A program made the position numbers and the translations under genes. Below, piece by piece: positions 43,143 through 52,810 of a stretch of DNA of 64,000 nt. Below the pieces are notes generated by a model. It was not told where the DNA came from and made no database searches. It saw only the letters and a list, made by a program, of their open reading frames with translations. Source of the DNA: Rhodospirillaceae bacterium (GTDB taxonomy: Bacteria > Pseudomonadota > Alphaproteobacteria > UBA6615); NCBI GenBank assembly GCA_018667335.1, contig JABIVD010000061.1, forward strand, positions 47,979 through 111,978, read 5' to 3'. Within the stretch, counting starts at the first letter, position 1, and each line of letters starts with the position of its first letter.

Positions 43143-44414
43143 ATGAACGACGGTCCCGATTCTAACACCAAGGCTGACGACGCGGCGAGTGCGGCCCGCG
43201 CTGCAACCCGCGACGCGGCCGCGCGCGAGACGGCGGCCCGGCTGCCGGTGGTGTTGCAGGTGCTGCCGTCCCTCGATGTCGGCGGCGGCGGGGTCGAACG
43301 CAGCGCGATCGATGTGGCCGAAGCGCTTGTGCTTGCGGGCAAGACCGCGATCGTGGCCTCGTCGGGCGGTCGCCAGGTCGTCGAGCTGGAACGCCGCGGC
43401 GTGCGCCATGTGGAGTTGCCGCTCGCATCCAAGAATCCGCTGATCATACGCCGCAATATTGCGCGGCTCGCCGAACTCATCGAACGCGAACAGGTGGAGC
43501 TGGTGCATGCCCGCTCCCGCGCGCCTGCCTGGAGCGCGCGCGCGGCGGCCCGGGCGGCCGGACTGCCCTTCGTCACCACCTTCCATGGCACCTATAATTT
43601 CGGCGGCGGCACGTTCGGTGCCCTGAAGAAACGCTACAACGCCGTGATGGCCGATGGTGATCTGGTGATCGCCAACTCGCGCTTTATCGCCGCGCATATG
43701 AAGGCCAACTACGCGGTTCCCGACGCGCGCATTCGGACGATCCCGCGCGGCATCGATACGGCGCGCTTCGATGCCGAGGGTTTCAACCCCAACCGGATGA
43801 TCGAGGTCGCCACCCGCTGGCGCATGTCTGATGAGAATGCGGTGGTCTTGCTGCCGGGTCGGCTGACCCGGTGGAAGGGCCAGCTCCTGTTCATCGAGGC
43901 GCTGGCGCGGCTCAAGGCGCGGCGCGGCGCGGACGGGTTCCGGATCACGGGCCTGCTGGTCGGGTCCGATCAGGGACGCGAAGCCTATCGCCGGGAGCTG
44001 GAAGAGCAGATTTCGGAAAAGGGCCTCGGCGGCGACGTGCAGATTGTCGGTCATTGCGAGGACATGCCTGCCGCCTACATGCTTTCGGATGTGGTGGTGT
44101 CGGCCTCGACCGACCCCGAGGCGTTCGGCCGGGTGATCGCCGAGGCCCAGGCCATGGGCCGGCCGGTGGTGGTGGCCGACCATGGCGGGGCGACCGAACA
44201 GGTGCTCGCCGGCGAGACCGGCTGGCTGTTCACACCGGGTGATCCCGAGACCTTCGCCGATGCGTTGGAGGAGGCCCTGACGCTGAATGTGGAACAACGC
44301 GAGACGTTAGCTGTGCGCGCCTCGGCGCATGTGCGCGAGAACTACTCCAAGGCAGGCATGTGCGCCGACACGTTGCGGGTTTACGCCGCCCTCCATGAGC
44401 CGCGGGCGCGATGA
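43143..44414 (+). CDS. Family-4 glycosyltransferase, LPS type
   Basis: 423 residues. N-terminal VLQVLPSLDVGGGGVERSAIDVAEAL, middle FVTTFHGTYNFGGGTFGALKKRYN, and the GT-B nucleotide-binding C-terminal VSASTDPEAFGRVIAEAQAMGRPVVVADHGGATEQV (E-x7-E). Probably adds a sugar to LPS core or capsule. Overlaps the GT9 gene start by 4 bp, so translationally coupled. Confidence 0.92.
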   Translation: MNDGPDSNTKADDAASAARAATRDAAARETAARLPVVLQVLPSLDVGGGGVERSAIDVAEALVLAGKTAIVASSGGRQVVELERRGVRHVELPLASKNPLIIRRNIARLAELIEREQVELVHARSRAPAWSARAAARAAGLPFVTTFHGTYNFGGGTFGALKKRYNAVMADGDLVIANSRFIAAHMKANYAVPDARIRTIPRGIDTARFDAEGFNPNRMIEVATRWRMSDENAVVLLPGRLTRWKGQLLFIEALARLKARRGADGFRITGLLVGSDQGREAYRRELEEQISEKGLGGDVQIVGHCEDMPAAYMLSDVVVSASTDPEAFGRVIAEAQAMGRPVVVADHGGATEQVLAGETGWLFTPGDPETFADALEEALTLNVEQRETLAVRASAHVRENYSKAGMCADTLRVYAALHEPRAR

Positions 44415-45352
44415 GCGCGGGCGCAGAAAACGCCGAGCGTATTCTGGTGATCAAGCTGGGCGCGCTGGGTGACGTCGTCCAGGCGACCGGTCCCTTTGCG
44501 GCGATCCGCGCCCATCATCCCGATGCGCATATCACCCTTTTGACGTCTCCGGCCTACCGCGACTTTCTCAGCGCGTCGGATTGGTTCGACGATGTCTGGG
44601 TCGACGAACGGCCGGGCTGGAAAAACATGTGGGGCTGGTATCGCCTGCGGTTCCGGTTGCGCTACGGCCGGTTCGACCGCGTCTACGATCTGCAGACGTC
44701 GGATCGTTCGAGCCTCTACTACCAACTCATGTTGCCGGGGCGGCGCCCGGTTTGGTCGGGGATCGCGCGCGGCGCGGCGCTGCGTCACAACAACCCGAAC
44801 CGCGACGACATGCACACGATTGACCGTCAGGTCGATCAGCTTGCCGTCGCGGGAATCGACCAGGTCCCGGCGCCCTCCCTCGACTGGGTGCAGGCGGACA
44901 CGACGCGCTTCGGCATCACCGGTCCGTATGTTCTGCTGGTGCCCGGCGGCTCGGCCCATAGGCCCGAGAAGCGCTGGCCGGTTGGCTGCTTCACGGATAT
45001 CTCCCGGCGGCTGGCCGCGCGGGGGGTGACACCGGTGCTGATCGGCGCGAATGCGGACGCCCATGCGACCGGCACCATCGCGTCCTTCTGCACGCAAGCG
45101 TTGGACCTGACATCCGACACGAGCTTCGCCGAAATCGCCGCCCTGGCGCGCGGTGCTGTGGGCGCGGTCGGTAACGATACGGGTCCGATGCATGTGATTG
45201 CGACGGCCGGTTGCCCGTCGGTGGCGCTCTATTCTTTTGCCTCCGACCCGGCGCTGTGCGCACAGAAGGGGCCGGATGTGACCATACTGCGCCGCGATCT
45301 TCTGACAGAACTTTCCGTCGATGAGGTTGAAGCGGCGCTCAAGCTGGACTAA
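44411..45352 (+). CDS. Family-9 glycosyltransferase (LPS heptosyltransferase-like)
   Basis: 313 residues. ILVIKLGALGDVVQATGPFAAIRAHHPDAHITLLT is the GT9 start; LLVPGGSAHRPEKRWPV and GNDTGPMHVIATAGCPSVALYS are the conserved ADP-heptose-binding C-terminal stretches. Acts on LPS core at the inner membrane. Followed by thrS. Confidence 0.92.
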   Translation: MSAGAENAERILVIKLGALGDVVQATGPFAAIRAHHPDAHITLLTSPAYRDFLSASDWFDDVWVDERPGWKNMWGWYRLRFRLRYGRFDRVYDLQTSDRSSLYYQLMLPGRRPVWSGIARGAALRHNNPNRDDMHTIDRQVDQLAVAGIDQVPAPSLDWVQADTTRFGITGPYVLLVPGGSAHRPEKRWPVGCFTDISRRLAARGVTPVLIGANADAHATGTIASFCTQALDLTSDTSFAEIAALARGAVGAVGNDTGPMHVIATAGCPSVALYSFASDPALCAQKGPDVTILRRDLLTELSVDEVEAALKLD

Positions 45353-45418
45353 ATCCCGCAGGCGCGCTCGGTTTCGGTGAACCGGGCGTTTGGACTTTTG
45401 AGAGACAACGGACCCGAT

Positions 45419-47431
45419 ATGGCAGACCCAGCACCCGCGAACCCGGTCACGATCACACTGCCTGACGGCAGCACGCGCGTCTTCGACGACGCGGTGACCG
45501 GTGCTGCGCTGGCGGCCGACATCGGCCCCGGCCTGGCCAAGGCCGCGCTCGCCGTCCGGATCGATGGTGAGATTCGCGATCTGGCGCGCCCGATCGAGGC
45601 GGATGCGAGTGTCGCGATCATCACCATCAAGGACGAGGACGCGCTGGAACTGATCCGCCACGACGCCGCCCATGTGCTGGCCGAGGCGGTGCAGGAATTG
45701 TTCCCGGGCACGCAGATCACGTTCGGCCCGTCGACGGATGACGGCTTCTACTATGACTTCCATCGCACCGAGGCGTTCTCGTCGGACGATTTCGAGGCCA
45801 TCGAGAAGAAGATGGAAGAGATCGTGTCGCGCAACGAGGAGATCGTCCGCGAGGTCTGGTCGCGTGAGGAAGTTCGCGCCTATTTCGAGAAACAGGGCGA
45901 GACGTTCAAGGCCGAGTGGGTCGGCGAGCTGCCCGACGGCGAAGACATCACGATGTACCGCCAGGGCGACTGGGTCGACCTGTGTCGCGGTCCGCATCTG
46001 CCCTCGACAGGCCGGCTGCCCAAGGCCTTCAAGCTGATGAAGCTGGCCGGCGCCTACTGGCGCGGCGATGCCGCGAACGATCAGCTCCAGCGCATCTACG
46101 GGACGGCCTGGCGCGACGAGAAGGAACTCAAGGCCTACCTGACCCTCATCGAGGAAGCCGAGAAACGCGACCATCGCCGGATCGGCCGCGAGATGGATCT
46201 GTTCCACATTCAGGAAGAGGCGATCGGCTCGGTGTTCTGGCATCCCAAGGGCTGGACGCTCTACCGGGCGTGCGAGGACTACATGCGCACGCGGCTCGAC
46301 GGGGCCGGCTACACGGAAGTGAAGACGCCGCAGCTCGTCGACCGGGGATTGTGGGAACGGTCGGGCCACTGGGAAAAATTCCGCGAGCATATGTTCGTCG
46401 CCGAGGTGGACGAGAGCGATCCGGAGGCGCACGGCCACGAACATGATCACGACGCGCCCTCGACACCGACAAACAGGATGCTGGCGCTGAAGCCGATGAA
46501 CTGCCCCTGCCATGTGCAGATCTTCAGCAACTCCGGCATGAAGAGCTATCGCGATTTGCCGCTGCGCATGGCCGAGTTCGGTGCGTGCCATCGTTACGAG
46601 CCTTCGGGTGCGCTGCACGGCATCATGCGGGTGCGTGCCTTCACCCAGGACGACGCGCATATCTTCTGCACCGAGGATCAGATCGTCGAGGAGACGAAGT
46701 CCTTCTGCGAACTTCTGCTGTCGGTCTATCGCGATTTCGGCTTCGAAGAGGTCGCGGTGAAATTCTCCGACCGGCCCGAGGTGCGCGCCGGTGATGACGC
46801 GACCTGGGACCGCGCGGAAGCGGCGCTGATGGAAGCGACGGAAGCCGCCGGGCTCGACTTCACGCTCAATCCGGGCGAGGGCGCCTTCTACGGGCCGAAG
46901 CTCGAATTCGTGCTGCGTGACGCGATCGGCCGGGACTGGCAGTGCGGGACGTTGCAGGTGGATTTTGTGCTGCCCGAGCGCCTCGATGCCAGCTACATCG
47001 ACGAGAACGGCGACAAGGCACGGCCGGTCATGCTGCATCGCGCGATCCTCGGATCGTTCGAGCGGTTCCTCGGTATCCTGATCGAGAACCATGCGGGCCG
47101 CTTCCCGCTCTGGCTGGCGCCGACGCAGGTTGTTGTCGCGACGATCACGAACGACGCCGACGATTATGCCGAAGAGGTCGTGGCGGCCTGTCGCGCCGCC
47201 GGACTGCGGGTCGAGGGCGATCTGCGCAATGAAAAGATCAACTACAAGGTGCGTGAGCACAGCCATGCCCATGTCCCGGCGATCTTCGTTGTGGGACGTC
47301 GGGAGGCCGAGGAGGGCACGGTTGCCGTCCGGCGTCTTGGGTCCAAGGAACAGGAAGTGCTTGCGTTGGGCGACGCGGTCGGCAAACTATGCGCCGAAGC
47401 CGAAAGCCCGGCGGCGAAACACGCCGCCTGA
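45419..47431 (+). CDS. thrS: Threonyl-tRNA synthetase
   Basis: 670 residues from ATG 45419. N-terminal TGS domain ([22 protein letters not shown]), editing domain with [16 protein letters not shown] and [19 protein letters not shown], the class II core with [14 protein letters not shown] (zinc Cys), and a C-terminal anticodon-binding domain ([18 protein letters not shown]). A His-rich insert HGHEHDHD lies at residues 338-345, close to the catalytic zinc motif. Directly upstream of infC as in many bacteria. Confidence 0.96.
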   Translation: MADPAPANPVTITLPDGSTRVFDDAVTGAALAADIGPGLAKAALAVRIDGEIRDLARPIEADASVAIITIKDEDALELIRHDAAHVLAEAVQELFPGTQITFGPSTDDGFYYDFHRTEAFSSDDFEAIEKKMEEIVSRNEEIVREVWSREEVRAYFEKQGETFKAEWVGELPDGEDITMYRQGDWVDLCRGPHLPSTGRLPKAFKLMKLAGAYWRGDAANDQLQRIYGTAWRDEKELKAYLTLIEEAEKRDHRRIGREMDLFHIQEEAIGSVFWHPKGWTLYRACEDYMRTRLDGAGYTEVKTPQLVDRGLWERSGHWEKFREHMFVAEVDESDPEAHGHEHDHDAPSTPTNRMLALKPMNCPCHVQIFSNSGMKSYRDLPLRMAEFGACHRYEPSGALHGIMRVRAFTQDDAHIFCTEDQIVEETKSFCELLLSVYRDFGFEEVAVKFSDRPEVRAGDDATWDRAEAALMEATEAAGLDFTLNPGEGAFYGPKLEFVLRDAIGRDWQCGTLQVDFVLPERLDASYIDENGDKARPVMLHRAILGSFERFLGILIENHAGRFPLWLAPTQVVVATITNDADDYAEEVVAACRAAGLRVEGDLRNEKINYKVREHSHAHVPAIFVVGRREAEEGTVAVRRLGSKEQEVLALGDAVGKLCAEAESPAAKHAA

Positions 47432-47473
47432 GCCAAATTATTCGACTGAAATTGCACCGGAAGGAGAATTGTA

Positions 47474-48013
47474 ATCGCTAGACGACCAGTAGATCAGAGT
47501 CCCCCGAAGAAAGATGGGCCGCGCACCAACGAGGACATCAGTGTCCCCCAGGTACGACTCGTTGACGAAAACGGCGAACAGTTGGGGGTCGTCGATACGC
47601 CCGCCGCAATGCAGCGCGCCATGGATGTGGGACTCGACCTGGTGGAGGTGTCACCGAACGCCGACCCGCCGGTTTGCAAGATTATCGATCACGGGAAGCT
47701 CAAATATCAGGAGCAGAAAAAGCGCAACGAGGCGCGCAAGAAGCAGAAGACGATCGACGTCAAGGAGATCAAGCTTCGCCCCAACATCGACACCCATGAT
47801 TACGACGTGAAGATTCGCAACGCCCGCCGGTTCATCGACGATGGTGACAAGGTGAAGGTGACCCTGCGCTTCCGCGGTCGCGAGATGGCCCATCAGGATC
47901 TGGGCGCCCAGGTGCTCGAACGGGTTCGCTCAGAGCTCGACGAGATTGCCAAGGTCGAACAGATGCCGAAGATGGAAGGCCGCCAGATGGTGATGGTGAT
48001 TTCACCGCGCTAG
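47474..48013 (+). CDS. infC: Translation initiation factor IF-3 with an ATC start
   Basis: 179 residues. The best start is ATC at 47474 (then Ala-Arg-Arg-Pro), with AAGGAG at 47461-47466 correctly placed. Conserved stretches are [79 protein letters not shown] and [20 protein letters not shown]-3 discriminates start codons, and rare AUU/AUC starts serve its autoregulation. Ends in a rho-independent terminator. Confidence 0.93.
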   Translation: MARRPVDQSPPKKDGPRTNEDISVPQVRLVDENGEQLGVVDTPAAMQRAMDVGLDLVEVSPNADPPVCKIIDHGKLKYQEQKKRNEARKKQKTIDVKEIKLRPNIDTHDYDVKIRNARRFIDDGDKVKVTLRFRGREMAHQDLGAQVLERVRSELDEIAKVEQMPKMEGRQMVMVISPR

Positions 48014-48038
48014 GCGAGCCCAGTTCAACGCAATGCCG

Positions 48039-48071
48039 AAAGCCCCGAGCGGTTCCCGCCCGGGGCTTTTT
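48039..48071 (+). terminator. Rho-independent terminator after infC
   Basis: AAAGCCCCG and CGGGGCTTT pair (48039-48047, 48061-48069) and the plus strand continues with a T-run. It closes the thrS-infC unit, in front of the opposite-strand AOX gene. Confidence 0.85.
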
Positions 48072-48093
48072 GTTCGGGTATGACAGCGCGGAG

Positions 48094-48744
48094 CTAGGCG
48101 GCCTGTCTGACGTCTGCGCCACGTTTGAGCTGATCAGCGAAGGCGTGGTTCTTGTCGCGGTGACCCGCCTCGTCGTCGCGCACGACGATCACCACGTCGC
48201 GGAGCGTCGCGTCGGGGCCCAGTTTCCAATAGTCGATCGCAAGCTGCGGCGCGGGCACATTCGGCTGGCGCCCGGCATCGATCTCGCCGAGATAGTGGGT
48301 ATAGCTGACGACCGCTTCCTCCTCGAAGTAGCCGACCACCCGGTGGGCGGTCTTCGGCGCGAACAGGTAGAGGAAGAAGTAGAAGTTATAGAAGACGGCC
48401 TGGGTGGCCATGACCACGAACCGCTCGAACGTCGTCGGCCGGGCGATCAGGACGAAGGTCATCAGGTGCATGCGCTCATTGTCCGCCTCGTCCAGCAGCT
48501 CGCGGATCCACCCCTGATCATCGCGTATATGACGCAATGCCTTCAGATGCTGCAGCAGGCCGCCGACCATGCCCGGGACCGCCGCGACCGTCTCGAGAAC
48601 GATGGCGCGGTGACCGTAGCGTTTGGCGAAGAACACGTCCGCGAAGAAGCGCAGAAACTTCACCAGGGCGAGGGCGAAATGGTCGCTGAAGCCCTGCGGC
48701 GTCCTGTGCTCATTCTTGTATTCGGCCTGGCTGTCCGTCGTCAT
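48094..48744 (-). CDS. Alternative oxidase (AOX), diiron ubiquinol oxidase
   Basis: 216 residues from ATG 48744, AAGGAG upstream. All four ligand motifs of AOX are present: E51 in LET, E90/H93 in NERMHL, E142 in the EEEA stretch (GYFEEEAVVSYTHY), and E192/H195 in RDDEAGHRDKNH. Accepts electrons from ubiquinol and reduces oxygen without pumping protons. A monotopic inner-membrane protein. Bacterial AOX is uncommon but known in alphaproteobacteria. Convergent with infC. Confidence 0.93.
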   Translation of the reverse strand: MTTDSQAEYKNEHRTPQGFSDHFALALVKFLRFFADVFFAKRYGHRAIVLETVAAVPGMVGGLLQHLKALRHIRDDQGWIRELLDEADNERMHLMTFVLIARPTTFERFVVMATQAVFYNFYFFLYLFAPKTAHRVVGYFEEEAVVSYTHYLGEIDAGRQPNVPAPQLAIDYWKLGPDATLRDVVIVVRDDEAGHRDKNHAFADQLKRGADVRQAA

Positions 48745-48871
48745 GTCGGATTGCTCCTTTGGCATTCGCATGGGTCTCGGCGACGACCAATCCACGATGA
48801 TTATCTGGGTCGCGCGCCGGCGCCGGGCAAGGCGCATTCTGCGGCGTGACGTCGCGGTGCCTGGTCCGTAT

Positions 48872-49624
48872 TCAGCGGTGCGACGCCGCGACCGACAACA
48901 GCATCGCCGCCAGTTCGTCGGGCACGGAGAGTTGCGGCGCGTGGTCGGTGTCGAGCGTGTAGAGCGTCTCGCAGGGTGTCTCGCCGTACATGCGTTTCTG
49001 CAGCTCATTGAAGACCGATCGATCCTGCAGGGTCTCGATATAGACTCGCGGCACGCGCCCGAAATTCTCGTCGCTGCGTTGCAGCCTGGAGCGCCGGCCG
49101 CCCTCGGGCTGGGGCGTGAGCTGCGCTGCTGCGGCCTTCGCGTCCGCCGGGTCGGCGGTGTTGTAGAACACGTCGATCGCCGACACGGGGTCGATCATCG
49201 ACAAATGTCCGTCGTCGGAATAGCTGACCCGCGCATGGGCGCCGGTCATCCAGTCCTCCCAGGCCCGGTCGTAGAAATCGACGATGGATTCCCCATCGGG
49301 CAGCAGGAACGCACAGAGATAGACCGCAACCGAGATGGCATCGGGTCGGAGCTCCGATGTCTGCGCCGCGACGGTGCCACCCATGGAATGGCCGACCAGG
49401 ATCACCGGCCCGTCGGCCTTCCTGGTCGCCGCGTCGATGAGCGCCGCCACGTGTTCGGCATACATCATCGTCGTGACATCTCCGGCCGGAGTGTCATCGG
49501 CGCCGTTCCCGGGCAGGTCTACCGCGATCGCGGTGTGGCCCGCGGCCTCCAGCAACGGTGTGACCCGCGACCATGCCCATGCGCCCTGCCACGCACCGTG
49601 TACGAGAATGAATGTTGCCCCCAT
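48872..49624 (-). CDS. Alpha/beta hydrolase (salicylate-esterase-like)
   Basis: 250 residues. FILVHGAWQGAWAWSRVTPLLEAAG at the start, VGHSMGGTVAAQ nucleophile elbow, DRSVFNELQKRMYG and the C-terminal LDTDHAPQLSVPDELAAMLL carrying the likely His. Cytoplasmic esterase, substrate unknown. Ten bases downstream of the oxygenase gene. Confidence 0.9.
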   Translation of the reverse strand: MGATFILVHGAWQGAWAWSRVTPLLEAAGHTAIAVDLPGNGADDTPAGDVTTMMYAEHVAALIDAATRKADGPVILVGHSMGGTVAAQTSELRPDAISVAVYLCAFLLPDGESIVDFYDRAWEDWMTGAHARVSYSDDGHLSMIDPVSAIDVFYNTADPADAKAAAAQLTPQPEGGRRSRLQRSDENFGRVPRVYIETLQDRSVFNELQKRMYGETPCETLYTLDTDHAPQLSVPDELAAMLLSVAASHR

Positions 49625-49633
49625 CGTTCGCGC

Positions 49634-50647
49634 TCAGTCGTCCGTCTCGATGCGCGTCGCCGTGTACATCGACACCCGGTAGGGGCCCGAGAAGACCGGT
49701 TCGTACTTCGGCGGGTTCTCGGCGTCCGTGCAGGTTGGGATGCAGGCGATCTCGGCGTCGTAGTTGGGGTGATGGAAGAACACCACCGACAGCCGGTCGC
49801 TCGTATCGCCCGCGTCTTCGGGCGGGATCGCGACGCGGTGAGGATTCGAGACGAACCGGTCGTTGGTCCAGCGCATCAGAAGGTCGCCGATATTGACGAC
49901 GAAGGAATCCGCCGGCGTCGGGACGGCAATCCAGTCACCCTCACGTGTCCGCACTTCGAGGCCGCCGGGCCTGTCCTCGCTGAGCAACAAGGTGAAAGTG
50001 CCGTAGTCGGTGTGCGTACCGGCGCGAAGTTGCCCGGGCAGGGGGGCGCCGTCGGTCGGGGGGTAGCGGATGATGCGCAGGGCCGCGATCTGCCGGTCGG
50101 TGTATTTGCGGAAGAAATCGTCGGGCAGGTCGAGCGCGCGGGCGAAGATTTCCTCGATCATCTGGCCGAGCAATTCCAGTCGCCGGTAATATCTGCTCGC
50201 CGCGTCACGAAAGTCGGCCGGTGTCGACGGATAGACATTCTCTATGAAGTGGGCACCCGCCGCGTCGCAGGTGAAATAGTCCTCGTCCGGGAAATCCGGC
50301 GGCCCCATGTGGAACACTTCCTTCAGGTCCGGCGGCGTCTCCTCGCCCGAGCCATAGGCCAGCCCTTCGTCGCCGATGGCGCGGTAGCCGCGCGGTAGGG
50401 CCGGATCGGTATGGTGGACAGTCGCCTTTTCGTCGGCCGGACGGGCGAAGAAACCCTTCGCGGCGCCACGCAGGCCGTCGATGATCTCAGGCTCGACCCC
50501 GTGACCGGTGATCGCGAAAAAGCCGATCCCTTCGCAGGCGTCGCGCACGGCGTCGACCACGCGGGCCTGGGCTGCTGCGTCTCCCGACAGGAAGGGCGCG
50601 ATGTCGATGACGGGGACGCTGGTTGCGGACTTGGGATTCTTGGCCAT
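49634..50647 (-). CDS. 2-oxoglutarate/Fe(II) oxygenase, isopenicillin N synthase family
   Basis: 337 residues from ATG 50647. N-terminal VPVIDIAPFLSGD and GFFAITGHGVEPEIIDGL; iron ligands in GTHTDYGTFTLLL (HxD) and NPHRVAIP (distal His), then a Ser in DRLSVVFFHHPNYD region where RxS binds 2-oxoglutarate. Many relatives are plant-like or microbial hydroxylases; product unknown. Confidence 0.9.
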   Translation of the reverse strand: MAKNPKSATSVPVIDIAPFLSGDAAAQARVVDAVRDACEGIGFFAITGHGVEPEIIDGLRGAAKGFFARPADEKATVHHTDPALPRGYRAIGDEGLAYGSGEETPPDLKEVFHMGPPDFPDEDYFTCDAAGAHFIENVYPSTPADFRDAASRYYRRLELLGQMIEEIFARALDLPDDFFRKYTDRQIAALRIIRYPPTDGAPLPGQLRAGTHTDYGTFTLLLSEDRPGGLEVRTREGDWIAVPTPADSFVVNIGDLLMRWTNDRFVSNPHRVAIPPEDAGDTSDRLSVVFFHHPNYDAEIACIPTCTDAENPPKYEPVFSGPYRVSMYTATRIETDD

Positions 50648-50717
50648 GAGGAATGCTAGCGCGACCACGCGCTTACGTCATGCCCCCACGTCAGCGCCTT
50701 TTCGTCACGCTTGCCCG

Positions 50718-51500
50718 TTACGCCCGGGCCGAGAGGGAATGCTGGCCGCCATCGGCCATGATCACGGTGCCGGAGATCCACGATGCGCGCGCGCTGGCCA
50801 GGTAGGCGGCGAGCCAACCCATCTCTTCGGGCAGTCCGGGGCGTCCACCCGGCAGGTTCTTATGGGTCTCGCGCCAGCGGGACTCGTCGCCAAACTGCAT
50901 GTCGGCGTTGATCTTGGCCTGGCTGACCAGCCGGTCGGTCTCGATCGCGCCGGGGTTGATGCCGACCACGCGCACGCCGTGATCGAGGCTCTCGGCCCCG
51001 AGCGCGCGGGTGAGTTGCATCAGGGCGGCGTTGCCCATGGAGCCGGCGATATAGGCCGCACGAGGGCGTTCGCCCGCCATGCCGATGACGTTGACGATGA
51101 CGCCAGAGCCGCGCGTGCACATGCGTGGATAGATCTCGCGGATCAGGCCGACGAAGCCGAAGACCTTGAGGTCCCAGGCCCCCTTGATGGTGTCATTGTC
51201 GAGCCGCGTAAGGTCGCCGGCCGGGATCGCGCCGGCGTTGTTGACCAGGATGTCGGTGTCGCCCGCTGCGTCGGCCAGCGCCTTGACGGATTCGGGCTTC
51301 GACAGGTCGAGCGCGTGCACGGTCACCTGGGCACCAAAACGCGTGTTCAGGTCGTCGCGCACGGTGTTGAGATCGGCCTCGGTCCGCGAGACCAGGTGCA
51401 GGGAACAGCCTTCCTCGGCCAGCACCTCGGCGACGGCCCGGCCGATACCCTTGCTGGCGCCTGTGACGATCGCGGTCTTGCCGTTGAGTTCCAGATCCAT
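50718..51500 (-). CDS. SDR-family protein with altered active site, copy 1
   Basis: 260 residues. Coenzyme motif TGASKGIG is intact, with NNAG. The catalytic Tyr is in AAYIAGS, but the Lys four residues later is Ser (Y150, S154) and the usual catalytic Ser region reads VNVIGMAG with Gly. It is highly similar to the next gene, so they arose by tandem duplication. Could be a binding or atypical enzyme. Confidence 0.85.
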   Translation of the reverse strand: MDLELNGKTAIVTGASKGIGRAVAEVLAEEGCSLHLVSRTEADLNTVRDDLNTRFGAQVTVHALDLSKPESVKALADAAGDTDILVNNAGAIPAGDLTRLDNDTIKGAWDLKVFGFVGLIREIYPRMCTRGSGVIVNVIGMAGERPRAAYIAGSMGNAALMQLTRALGAESLDHGVRVVGINPGAIETDRLVSQAKINADMQFGDESRWRETHKNLPGGRPGLPEEMGWLAAYLASARASWISGTVIMADGGQHSLSARA

Positions 51501-51595
51501 GACATCCCCCCTGCATTCATGTTGTTCGATGCGGGCAGGCTAGCCGCCGGTCCCGCGTCGGGCAACGTTATGCGGGGAAGACCCGGCTTGTGCGT

Positions 51596-52375
51596 TTATG
51601 CGGGTGGGCGCGAGTGTTGGCCACCATCGACCATGATGACCGTCCCCGATACCCAGGATGCCTGCGGGCTCGCCATGAACACGGTGACCGCGGCGAGTTC
51701 CTCGGGTAGGCCGCCGCGTCCACCGGGCAGGCCGCCCATGGTTTCCTTCCAGCGTTCCGCATCGCCGAACTGCTTCTCGGCATTGGCCCGGGCCAGCAGC
51801 TGGAAGCGCTCGGTCTGGGTCGGCCCCGGATTAACGCCGAGCACGCGGACCCCGTGATCCATGCTTTCGCCCCCGATGGCGCGAGTCATGTGCATCAGCG
51901 CCGCATTGCCCATGGTGCCCGCGATATAGGCGGGGCGGCCGCGCTCGCCGGCCATGCCGATGACATTGACGATCACGCCGTCGCCGCGTTCGCACATGCG
52001 CGGATAGAAGGAGCGGATCAGCCCGACGGTTCCAAAGACCTTGAGTTGCCAGCCGTCCTTGATGGCGTCGTCGTCGAGCTTCGCGAGATCACCACCGGGG
52101 ATCGCGCCCGCATTGTTGATCAGGATGTCGGCGTCGCCGGCGGCCGCGACGAGGGCCTGGATTGACGCGGGCACGGACAGGTCCAGGGCATGGACCGTCG
52201 CCGCAACGCCGAAACGTTCGATCACATCGTCCCGTACGGCGTTCAGGTCGGCCTCGGTGCGCGAGACGAGATGCAGCGTGCAGCCCTCTGCGGCGAGGGT
52301 TTCCGCGATCGACTTGCCGATGCCCTTGCTGGCGCCTGTGACGATGGCGGTTTTGCCCTTGAGTCCGAGATCCAT
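51596..52375 (-). CDS. SDR-family protein with altered active site, copy 2
   Basis: 259 residues. TGASKGIG and NNAG are present, but the active-site region reads AYIAGT (Y150, T154 instead of Lys) and VNVIGMAG without the catalytic Ser. Closely similar to the gene at 50718 along the full length. The 95-bp gap between the two genes has no gene. Confidence 0.85.
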   Translation of the reverse strand: MDLGLKGKTAIVTGASKGIGKSIAETLAAEGCTLHLVSRTEADLNAVRDDVIERFGVAATVHALDLSVPASIQALVAAAGDADILINNAGAIPGGDLAKLDDDAIKDGWQLKVFGTVGLIRSFYPRMCERGDGVIVNVIGMAGERGRPAYIAGTMGNAALMHMTRAIGGESMDHGVRVLGVNPGPTQTERFQLLARANAEKQFGDAERWKETMGGLPGGRGGLPEELAAVTVFMASPQASWVSGTVIMVDGGQHSRPPA

Positions 52376-52600
52376 GATGCTTTCCTGTGCTGTGGTCTTG
52401 ATGTGGCTTATAGGTTCGCGCGAACCCTAGTGAGCGGGTCCCGGCAAGGCAATGAAATCCGGGGGATATCCCTTGCCAGCCGGGCCTTACGCGGCTATAA
52501 CCCCGCGCATTCCGAATAGCGACGGTCCGGCCGGGCGAATCTTAACGCCCAGGGCATGCCCAGCCGTCGAGCAGATCACGCGCAACAGAGCGAGGACAAA

Positions 52601-52807
52601 ATGCCCAAGATGAAGACCAAAGCGTCGGTCAAGAAGCGATTCCGCGTCTCGGCCACCGGCAAGATCCGAATGAAGCCTTCGGGCATGCGACACGGCATGC
52701 GTAAGCGCTCCCAGTCCATGAAGCGCAAAGCGCGCAAGATCGGCAACATCGCCAAGTCGGATGAGAAGATCCTCCGGCCGATGATGCCCTATGCGAAGAG
52801 GGGCTAG
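52601..52807 (+). CDS. rpmI: 50S ribosomal protein bL35
   Basis: 68 residues, MPKMKTKASVKKRFRVS... with the conserved SGMRHGMRKRS turn; typical length. Followed after 3 bases by rplT. The upstream region (52376-52600) has no gene, and infC is not adjacent here. Confidence 0.96.
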   Translation: MPKMKTKASVKKRFRVSATGKIRMKPSGMRHGMRKRSQSMKRKARKIGNIAKSDEKILRPMMPYAKRG

Positions 52808-52810
52808 CCG

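Noticed and set aside
43110..44297. Upstream extension of the hydrolase frame on the minus strand
   Set aside because: It lies opposite the GT4 gene and has no plausible start or family similarity; ATG 43109 is correctly placed.
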